A stretch of 26,238 bases of DNA. Origin: Candidatus Thorarchaeota archaeon SMTZ1-83. Its GTDB lineage: Archaea > Asgardarchaeota > Thorarchaeia > Thorarchaeales > Thorarchaeaceae. The translations under genes and the position numbers were made by a program. The stretch lies in NCBI GenBank assembly GCA_001563325.1, contig LRSK01000010.1, forward strand, positions 1 to 26,238, in the 5' to 3' direction. Below are positions 1 through 5,124 of the stretch, piece by piece. The notes under the pieces were generated by a model that was given only the letters and a program-made list of their open reading frames with translations, was not told the DNA's origin and searched no databases. How positions within the stretch are numbered: the stretch's first letter is position 1; every line of letters begins with the position of its first letter.

Positions 1-39
1 TCCTACCACATCTAAGTGTTGGTCTCAGCAGACCCGTGC

Positions 40-771
40 TCACTCTGGGTATGACACCGTGTTTGTAATCGTCGAGTAGAACATGGATATAGAAGCCTGT
101 AGATGACCTCCCTCTATGAGCCAGTAGCCTTCAAACAGCTCACCAATCTCTGGCCAGCCTCCAGCGGTGTAGCCACCAGTCCAGGTGCCATTACATATGT
201 AGACCAGACCATCTGACGAAGTGTAGCCAATGTAGAACATTGTCAGGTCTTCAAAATAGACTTCAACAAAGAAGTCAACGGGCCATGTCTGAGGCCAGTA
301 CTCTGGATGAGATGTTGCATCGTTCATCTGCCCGATACCGTCGTCAATAAGAGATCCACTAAGCCAGAACCAGGTTGTTGGACCTACCTCTCCAGAAACC
401 CTCCCCGCCGAACTGAACAAGACCTCTATTCTGCAGTAGTCCGTGTCATTGCGCCACATCTGGACTCCATCGACGAAAGTACCTGCATGTTGTTGATTGT
501 AGAACGTTGACAGGTCATCGTTCACAAAGCTGGAGTTGCACATCCAAAAGAAAACGACATCTTCACGTTTGCTGTTCAGAAAGGTGGCAGCCAAGGGACC
601 GTATCCGTCGCCTCCACCGTTGGTCGTGGTTGTTGTAGTCGTGGTTGTCGTTGTCGTTCCATTGCCGCCTGGAGGCCAGAACAGAGTGGCTCCAAAACCG
701 GCCACGATTAGCACAGCGATGATTACAGGGGCGAGTACTCTCATTCCTATACCCGAATCGTATTCTCTCAC
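40..771 (-). CDS. Membrane-anchored exoprotein with poly-threonine linker, function unknown
   Basis: The 243-residue product has an uncleaved-looking N-terminal membrane segment (about residues 11-32), a Gly/Asn stretch, twelve consecutive Thr (39-50), a Gly-rich spacer, then an extracytoplasmic domain of about 185 residues rich in Trp, Tyr and Phe with several N-X-S/T sites. I do not recognise the domain. Thr-rich linkers after an N-terminal anchor are common in archaeal surface proteins and are often O-glycosylated, so an outward-facing position is inferred. The threonines use ACG, ACA, ACC and ACT mixed, which points to protein-level selection rather than a slipping microsatellite. The GTG start at 771 is preceded by AGGTGA seven bases upstream; an in-frame ATG at 744 is the alternative. 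A TATA-like box lies at 807-815. Confidence 0.75.
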   Translation of the reverse strand: MREYDSGIGMRVLAPVIIAVLIVAGFGATLFWPPGGNGTTTTTTTTTTTTNGGGDGYGPLAATFLNSKREDVVFFWMCNSSFVNDDLSTFYNQQHAGTFVDGVQMWRNDTDYCRIEVLFSSAGRVSGEVGPTTWFWLSGSLIDDGIGQMNDATSHPEYWPQTWPVDFFVEVYFEDLTMFYIGYTSSDGLVYICNGTWTGGYTAGGWPEIGELFEGYWLIEGGHLQASISMFYSTITNTVSYPE

Positions 772-806
772 TGATTGTTCACCTACTGAATACTGCAGCT
801 CCTGTT

Positions 807-815
807 GATATTATG
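807..815 (-). promoter_or_regulatory. Candidate TATA box for the poly-Thr exoprotein gene
   Basis: Read on the minus strand this is CATAATATC, centred near 811. An archaeal start about 26 bases downstream would fall near 785 and leave a leader of about 14 bases containing the AGGTGA ribosome binding site. The inference rests on position and AT content only. Confidence 0.4.
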
Positions 816-821
816 CTAATC

Positions 822-851
822 ATTGAACACATTGTTCCGTTTATTGAACAC
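822..851. promoter_or_regulatory. Candidate operator: inverted repeat plus repeated half-site
   Basis: GAACA-CAT-TGTTC (825-837) is a perfect 5+3+5 inverted repeat. The sequence ATTGAACAC occurs at 822-830 and again at 843-851, 21 bp apart (two helical turns), so the GAACA half-site is repeated on the same DNA face. The element sits just upstream of the candidate TATA box at 807-815, where a repressor or activator could act. No regulator is identified. Confidence 0.35.
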
Positions 852-890
852 TGAGGAATAATGGACTATGTACAAAAGGTTATTAGCAAT

Positions 891-969
891 ATCTGCACAA
901 TCGTTAACCAACAAGAGAGGTGCAGATGGAGAGCCCTTTGACTAATACTGCACACCAGAAGGGTCAAAG
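891..969 (+). other. Two adjacent potential stem-loops upstream of the thioredoxin-like gene
   Basis: ATCTGCAC at 891-898 is the exact complement of GTGCAGAT at 920-927 (8-bp stem, 21-nt loop containing GTTAAC). CTTTGAC at 936-942 is the complement of GTCAAAG at 963-969 (7-bp stem), with CCCTT 934-938 and AAGGG 959-963 as an alternative pairing. They could be a structured leader of the gene starting at 1035 or protein-binding sites. Whether they are transcribed is not known. Confidence 0.3.
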
Positions 970-1034
970 TTGTGCATGATTGTCGGAGGACACACAGTTC
1001 TGCAACGTTTTACTCCCTCACGAAGGTGAAATCA

Positions 1035-1505
1035 ATGTCCACACTATCTGAGTTGTCTGAGGATGTTCCAAGCGTCACCGAATACATAGAAAACATGGCA
1101 GCAACGTATCGGGGAGGGTTCATCAGGCAGAGAGATAGCTATACCCTGAAAAAGGAAGCTACTGATATACTAAAGACACTCGTCGATGACTACGTAATCG
1201 TCGCCTTCTTTGCCGACTGGTGCGGCGACTCCAGAAGAGCCATCCCGGTTCTCTCTCTGCTTGAACAAGAGCTTGACTTCAAGGTAAGAGCGTTTGGCGG
1301 AATGACCAAACCACCGTTCGGGTCAAAGACGAATTGGGCAGTCCCGCCGAGTCCGAAAGAGGTAGAAGTCTGCGATATCACAAGTAGTCCAACTATCGTT
1401 GTATACAAGAAGTCAGGTGAAGAAGTCGGACGAATGAAGACAAAGCCCCGCATGGCCCCTACAGTTGAAGAGGAGATCATCTGGATTATTGAGAAAGACA
1501 ACTAG
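1035..1505 (+). CDS. Thioredoxin-fold protein with CXXS motif
   Basis: The 156-residue product has the thioredoxin fold signature: a hydrophobic strand VIVAFFADW followed by C63-G-D-S66, and a cis-proline loop SSPT with P119 before a strand. The resolving second cysteine is replaced by serine, so the canonical dithiol reductase cycle is not possible with this pair alone. CXXS thioredoxin-like proteins usually act as monothiol or isomerase-type enzymes or form mixed disulfides. C113, shortly before the cis-proline, is the only other cysteine and could take part. No signal peptide is seen, so it is probably cytoplasmic. I chose ATG 1035 because AGGTGA lies five bases upstream; an upstream in-frame ATG at 972 has no such site and would add 21 residues of unlikely sequence. 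The gene converges with the HxlR gene, 12 bp apart. Confidence 0.85.
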   Translation: MSTLSELSEDVPSVTEYIENMAATYRGGFIRQRDSYTLKKEATDILKTLVDDYVIVAFFADWCGDSRRAIPVLSLLEQELDFKVRAFGGMTKPPFGSKTNWAVPPSPKEVEVCDITSSPTIVVYKKSGEEVGRMKTKPRMAPTVEEEIIWIIEKDN

Positions 1506-1517
1506 GGAGTAAGTTTC

Positions 1518-1922
1518 TCACTGGAAGCGTTCTTGGCATCCTTTGCAGTTCTCGAATCCTGGACCTAGGCATACTTCCGTTTGACTTCCACCGTACTTTA
1601 GACCCCATCGTTGCATCATTTCTAGGACTCCTCGAAGGTCGTTTCCCTTTCGCGTCAGACTATAGGATACCTTGGGTGGAATGCTTGTTGCCTCCACCTG
1701 CCGCTCTACAATCCCTTCGTGCTCCAACTCCCTCAGACGCTCGGTCAGCACTTTGGGACTGATCCAATCTAGATCTCTGTGTATGCCGCTGAAACGCATT
1801 TCCTCTGCAGACCTAGGTCTCATCAGCGTCTGTAAGATGAGGATCATCCACTTCTTTCCAAGTATCCGGGACGCCACATAGACTGGGCACACCTCCACTG
1901 CGGATTTGACACGTTTCACCAT
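1518..1922 (-). CDS. HxlR-family winged-helix transcriptional regulator
   Basis: The 134-residue product matches the HxlR family along its length: an N-terminal Cys-Pro (C12), the ILGKKWMILIL helix, the recognition region around DLDWISPKVLTERLRELEHEGIVER, and the wing PPKVSYSLTRKG. HxlR proteins act as dimers on palindromic sites, and many sense oxidants or electrophiles through the N-terminal cysteine. It also carries an unusual C-terminal cysteine group C118-X7-C126-X2-C129, which could bind a metal or Fe-S cluster or form disulfides. It is divergent from the ferredoxin gene at 1993, with a palindrome between them, so self-regulation and control of that neighbour are likely. ATG 1922 has a GGTG three bases upstream; a GTG at 1931, three codons earlier, is the alternative and would be nearly leaderless. 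Confidence 0.88.
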   Translation of the reverse strand: MVKRVKSAVEVCPVYVASRILGKKWMILILQTLMRPRSAEEMRFSGIHRDLDWISPKVLTERLRELEHEGIVERQVEATSIPPKVSYSLTRKGNDLRGVLEMMQRWGLKYGGSQTEVCLGPGFENCKGCQERFQ

Positions 1923-1941
1923 TGGCACCACTTACTTTTCG

Positions 1942-1953
1942 GTAACTAGTTAC
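1942..1953. promoter_or_regulatory. 12-bp perfect palindrome, probable HxlR operator
   Basis: GTAACTAGTTAC equals its own reverse complement. It sits between the divergent HxlR and ferredoxin genes, directly beside the TATA box at 1954-1963, where bound protein would block TFB/TBP. HxlR-family regulators typically bind such AT-rich dyads next to their own genes. TTACTTT is also repeated at 1932-1938 and 1950-1956. Confidence 0.55.
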
Positions 1954-1963
1954 TTTATATAAG
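1954..1963. promoter_or_regulatory. TATA box shared by divergent HxlR and ferredoxin genes
   Basis: TTTATATAAG is nearly symmetric and could serve both strands. A start about 26 bp to the right falls near 1984, giving a leader of about 9 nt before ATG 1993. A start about 26 bp to the left falls near 1932, close to the HxlR start codons. Positions are inferred from typical archaeal spacing. Confidence 0.55.
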
Positions 1964-1992
1964 TTTTGTACTTCCTGAAAGTCTGATGGACA

Positions 1993-2736
1993 ATGGTCAA
2001 GCGATTGATGATCATGATTGACGAGGGCAAATGCACTGGCTGCGGCCTGTGTGTCCCAAGTTGTGCAGAGGGTGCATTACAGATAGTTGATGGGAAGGCG
2101 AAGCTAGTCTCTGAAACCTTCTGCGATGGGCTTGGAGCATGTCTAGGACATTGCCCCGAGGGAGCGCTAACTCTACGGGAAGTTGAAACTGTGGAGTTTG
2201 ATGAAGAGGCCGCAATGGCCCATGTTGCTCAAGTGCGGGCGCAGACGGTTGCCGCAGATGCCACAGGGTCTTCAGTGGGTTGCGCAGGTTCAGAGGCGTT
2301 CACGTATTCGTCCACAGAAGAAGATTCCGCTCACGAGGGAGCGGTACCGGAGAAGGTAGCACTGTCACAACTCCAGCATTGGCCAGTGAAGCTGCGGTTG
2401 TTGAATCCACAGCATCCAGTCTTCGAGAATTCGAGCGTTGTGATAGTCGCCGATTGTGTAGGCCCCGCATATGCAGGCCTTCATGACGACTTCTTGAAGG
2501 GAAAGGCCGCTGTGCTATTATGTCCCAAGTTTGAAGACTACGGTGCGAATGTGGACAAGCTATCAGCGATCTTCAGGCTGCACAATGTCAAGGACATAGC
2601 ACTCATCCATATGGAGGTACCATGTTGCCATGGGTTGGCAAGGGCGACACAAGAAGCTGTTCAGAAATCCGGGAAGGACATCCCTATCAGAACCTATGTG
2701 ATTGGTGTGCGGGGAGAAATCAAAGCGGTCACTTAA
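1993..2736 (+). CDS. Dicluster [4Fe-4S] ferredoxin-like protein with Cys-containing C-terminal domain
   Basis: The 247-residue product has an N-terminal dicluster module: C14-X2-C17-X2-C20-X3-C24, then C44-X5-C50-X3-C54-P. The second cluster has the CDGLGACLGHCPEG form known from a family of 4Fe-4S proteins in anaerobes. A variable linker (about 70-125) leads to a conserved C-terminal domain starting near WPVKLRLL, with C155, LLCPKFED (C177) and the motif MEVPCCHGL (C211, C212), which may hold a further cluster. No signal or membrane segment is seen, so a soluble electron carrier or redox enzyme subunit is inferred; the substrate is unknown. Its promoter overlaps the HxlR palindrome, so redox or toxic-compound control is plausible. 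ATG 1993 gives a short leader from the TATA box. Confidence 0.88.
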   Translation: MVKRLMIMIDEGKCTGCGLCVPSCAEGALQIVDGKAKLVSETFCDGLGACLGHCPEGALTLREVETVEFDEEAAMAHVAQVRAQTVAADATGSSVGCAGSEAFTYSSTEEDSAHEGAVPEKVALSQLQHWPVKLRLLNPQHPVFENSSVVIVADCVGPAYAGLHDDFLKGKAAVLLCPKFEDYGANVDKLSAIFRLHNVKDIALIHMEVPCCHGLARATQEAVQKSGKDIPIRTYVIGVRGEIKAVT

Positions 2737-2835
2737 TCGACGCGCATCTTCGAAGAACCTTACCACCGCCTGCTACATCTTGGGCTCCAATGCATGAATC
2801 TTCCAAACAGGAACTCTTACGGCCAAGATGCCACC

Positions 2836-2868
2836 ATCACCTGTCACTATAGTCTTGTTTCCGGTGAT
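2836..2868 (+). other. Short inverted repeat covering the ribosome binding site of the next gene
   Basis: ATCACC (2836-2841) is complementary to GGTGAT (2863-2868), which is the ribosome binding site of the gene starting at 2874. A 6-bp stem with a 21-nt loop could mask that site. The stem is short and may be chance. Confidence 0.2.
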
Positions 2869-2873
2869 AGGGG

Positions 2874-3286
2874 ATGGATGTTCTAGATAGGTCCTTTCGA
2901 GTCCTCCGGACCTTGATTGGATTCGGCGGGCTTCTCGGACTTGCAGTGGGACTAGTCATCCTCTTCTGGGGAGATGTGATCATCTCTGCAGCAACACGAA
3001 TGCTGGCTCCGACATGTCCTCTCTACTGGAGAACCATGGGGCTACTCGCCGCATCTTTGGAGGCCTGCAGGTGGTTCCTTCCCAGGATCAAAGGCGCTAC
3101 CTAGCAATCCCAATAGCGGCGCACTTGGTCAGATTACTTATCCCGATTCTCACCTATGCGCAAGTTCTCGATATACCATCGATGGTAGGGATGCTCATAG
3201 TGTCCACTGTCTTCGACCTCTTTCTAGCTGTCGCTACCGTTGTACTTCTCTTCCAGACGGGGCTATTAACAAGAAGTCAACCGTAA
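2874..3286 (+). pseudogene. Small multi-spanning membrane protein gene with an apparent one-base frameshift
   Basis: The frame opened by ATG 2874 (GGTGA six bases upstream) encodes an N-terminal membrane helix (GFGGLLGLAVGLVILFW) and a second hydrophobic stretch around YWRTMGLLAA, then turns charged and stops at 3104. A second frame, open to 3286, continues in membrane-protein style: RRYLAIPIAAHLVRLLIPIL and MLIVSTVFDLFLAVATVVLLF. Joined near 3045-3060 they give a protein of about 137 residues with roughly four helices, resembling the small four-helix membrane proteins with a PLYWR...GLL motif before helix two. Moving between the frames needs one inserted base, so the sequence appears to have lost one. 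This could be a real pseudogene or a sequencing error. The end overlaps the convergent hydrolase gene by 10 bp. Confidence 0.6.
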
Positions 3287-4170
3287 CTGAGCTCCTCAAG
3301 AAAGCGGCCATGAGGTGTCATTGAGCTGTATATCGAGTCCCCTCTATGGCCAAGAACTGCGACAGGCATGTGTGGTGTGTCAAATCCAATCCCGAGGTTT
3401 CCAGAGTTGTCCGCCATGATTAGGCCTGCCTCCCCACTCGTCTTCTCGCGAAGCAGCTGCATCGCTTTGTCTGCAGCCTCCTGGACTTTGAAACCCTCCT
3501 CCACGTACAATACAGCCATCCGTCCCATGACAATCCTCAGTATCTGTTCACCCTTGCCTGTACAGCTTGCAGCAGCCAACTCGTTTGCGTAGACTCCAGC
3601 ACCGACTACTGGTGAATCACCAACCCGGCCTGGTAGCTTTCCTGGCCATCCGCTAGTAGAAGATCCAGCGGCAATCCGCCAATCGGAGTCTACGACCACG
3701 CAACCTACTGTGTCACAGCCTTCAGCCATGGGTGTCTGAGATGAGCGATTTCTTTTAGACTCCTTCCTGTAGCCTTCCGAAATCATCTGCTTGTATAGCT
3801 TGTTCGCCCCAGTGCCGACCATTTGTGAATTGGGTGTCCGCTCCAGCACGTACCTAGCCAAAGAGATGGGATGAATTATATCTCGAACGGACATAACGGC
3901 CCCGCTTTCTAGTCTGTTGCCGTCCATCACCATCGCATCGACTTCGATCTCACCGTCACGGTTTGGCCGGGCTCCACGACCCGCAGTAAAGAGATCTGTT
4001 TCTTCCAACTCCCATATGGCGGCCTCAACTGAATCTACTGCTGAGCCCCCCTTGTTGAGTACGCACATCCCAGTGATTGCGGCCTTCTCGACTGCCTTCA
4101 GAATGGCGACATGGCGCTTCTTGTCGAAACGCGTTGCACCCCCGTGAACTACGATTATCGGTCGTGGCAT
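3277..4170 (-). CDS. Isoaspartyl peptidase / plant-type L-asparaginase (Ntn hydrolase)
   Basis: The 297-residue product belongs to the Ntn-hydrolase asparaginase family, which self-cleaves to free a catalytic threonine and then hydrolyses isoaspartyl dipeptides or asparagine. Visible landmarks are IIVVHGGA at the N-terminus, the cleavage/nucleophile site CD-T154-VG, the substrate loop LPGRVGDSPVVGAG (179-192) and the TGKGE turn (204-208). Length is normal for the family. The loop usually written FNAGxGS is here FTAGRGAR (61-68), so activity or specificity may differ. I chose ATG 4170 because GGAG lies six bases upstream; a longer in-frame extension to 4212 lacks support. It lies 58 bp after the ABC ATPase gene on the same strand and may be the last gene of that operon, which would fit peptide or amino acid salvage. 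Confidence 0.9.
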   Translation of the reverse strand: MPRPIIVVHGGATRFDKKRHVAILKAVEKAAITGMCVLNKGGSAVDSVEAAIWELEETDLFTAGRGARPNRDGEIEVDAMVMDGNRLESGAVMSVRDIIHPISLARYVLERTPNSQMVGTGANKLYKQMISEGYRKESKRNRSSQTPMAEGCDTVGCVVVDSDWRIAAGSSTSGWPGKLPGRVGDSPVVGAGVYANELAAASCTGKGEQILRIVMGRMAVLYVEEGFKVQEAADKAMQLLREKTSGEAGLIMADNSGNLGIGFDTPHMPVAVLGHRGDSIYSSMTPHGRFLEELSYG

Positions 4171-4228
4171 TTTCTGCTCCAACTCAAGAGGAGTCGTCCT
4201 ATTAAGATACAACGTTCACTCTTTGGGT

Positions 4229-5122
4229 CTAGACTCCCATTCGATGCAGCTCTTCTTCCAAGAAACGCTTGGTCTGCTGCGTATTGTGCCAGCGTTCAGC
4301 GAACGTTCCTGGTGTGATTCTCTGCTCACTGTAGGCCTTCTGAAGGGCATCGAGCTCTTGCGCAGTCTCTGCGAGTCGATCCCTGTACATTTGTATCCGC
4401 ATTGCAGCGCCGGCCTCTTCAGATTCACTTGGTGTCTGGACCGATATTATGCGACCATCCATTATTCTATATATCCTATCAGTCCGTCTGGCAATTGCCG
4501 GATCATGGGTGACAATCAATACGGTCTTGCCCATTTCCTTATTCACTCCTATCAAGAACTCCACAATCTTGGCTCCTGTCTCAGTGTCTAAGTCGCCTGT
4601 AGGTTCATCACATATGAGAATCGGTGGGTCGTTCGCAAGGGCAGCAGCAATCGCTACTCGTTGTTTCTCGCCTCCTGAGAGCTCATCGGGTTTATGGTTA
4701 ATTCTCAGCCCGAGACCTACTTTGTCTAGAAGTGCAGTGACGCGTTTCTTGCGTTCATCCTTAGGTGTATTGATGGCGAGCATCGGTAGCTCCACATTCT
4801 CATACGCAGTAAGAGTAGGGATGAGATTCAGCGTCTGAAAGATATGGCCAACAACCTTCTGCCTCAATGCTCCTAGCTGTGCAGGATTAGACGATGAGAT
4901 ATCCTTCCCAGCAACCCAACTCTTGCCTGCCGTCGCATGGGTCAGGCCTCCAATTATGTTCAGCAATGTGGTCTTCCCAGAACCACTCGGTCCAACTATT
5001 GCGATTATCTCGCCCTTGTCTACCTTCATGGAGAGGCCCCTCAGTGCCTGGACTTCGACATCGCCGAGCTCGTATACTTTCACCAAGTCTCGTGTTTCTA
5101 TGTAGCTAGGTATGGATTCCAT
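4229..5122 (-). CDS. ABC transporter ATPase (LolD/MacB type) with C-terminal extension
   Basis: The 297-residue product has all ATPase motifs: Walker A GPSGSGKT (44-51), Q-loop Q96 in FQTLNLIPTLTAYENV, signature LSGGE (148-152), Walker B ILICDE (168-173), D-loop DLD and switch histidine H206. The LNLIPTLT and EPTGDLD forms are typical of the LolD/MacB/FtsE group that drives FtsX-like permeases by mechanotransmission rather than classic substrate pumping. The core ends near 228. About 70 more residues follow, mostly charged and helical (RDRLAETAQELDAL and beyond), likely a coiled coil not found in the minimal family. It follows the permease after 2 nt, with GGAG five bases before ATG 5122 lying in the end of the permease gene, so the two are translated together. 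Confidence 0.93.
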   Translation of the reverse strand: MESIPSYIETRDLVKVYELGDVEVQALRGLSMKVDKGEIIAIVGPSGSGKTTLLNIIGGLTHATAGKSWVAGKDISSSNPAQLGALRQKVVGHIFQTLNLIPTLTAYENVELPMLAINTPKDERKKRVTALLDKVGLGLRINHKPDELSGGEKQRVAIAAALANDPPILICDEPTGDLDTETGAKIVEFLIGVNKEMGKTVLIVTHDPAIARRTDRIYRIMDGRIISVQTPSESEEAGAAMRIQMYRDRLAETAQELDALQKAYSEQRITPGTFAERWHNTQQTKRFLEEELHRMGV

Positions 5123-5124
5123 TT

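Noticed and set aside
536..808. Plus-strand open frame with a run of valines
   Set aside because: It is the antisense image of the poly-threonine linker; the minus-strand frame has a ribosome binding site, membrane anchor and normal composition.
972..1034. Upstream in-frame ATG 972 for the thioredoxin-like gene
   Set aside because: No ribosome binding site before 972, whereas AGGTGA precedes ATG 1035, where the protein-like sequence begins.
2622..2852. Plus-strand open frame overlapping the end of the ferredoxin gene
   Set aside because: It lies mostly inside the ferredoxin gene in another frame and has no recognisable features or ribosome binding site.
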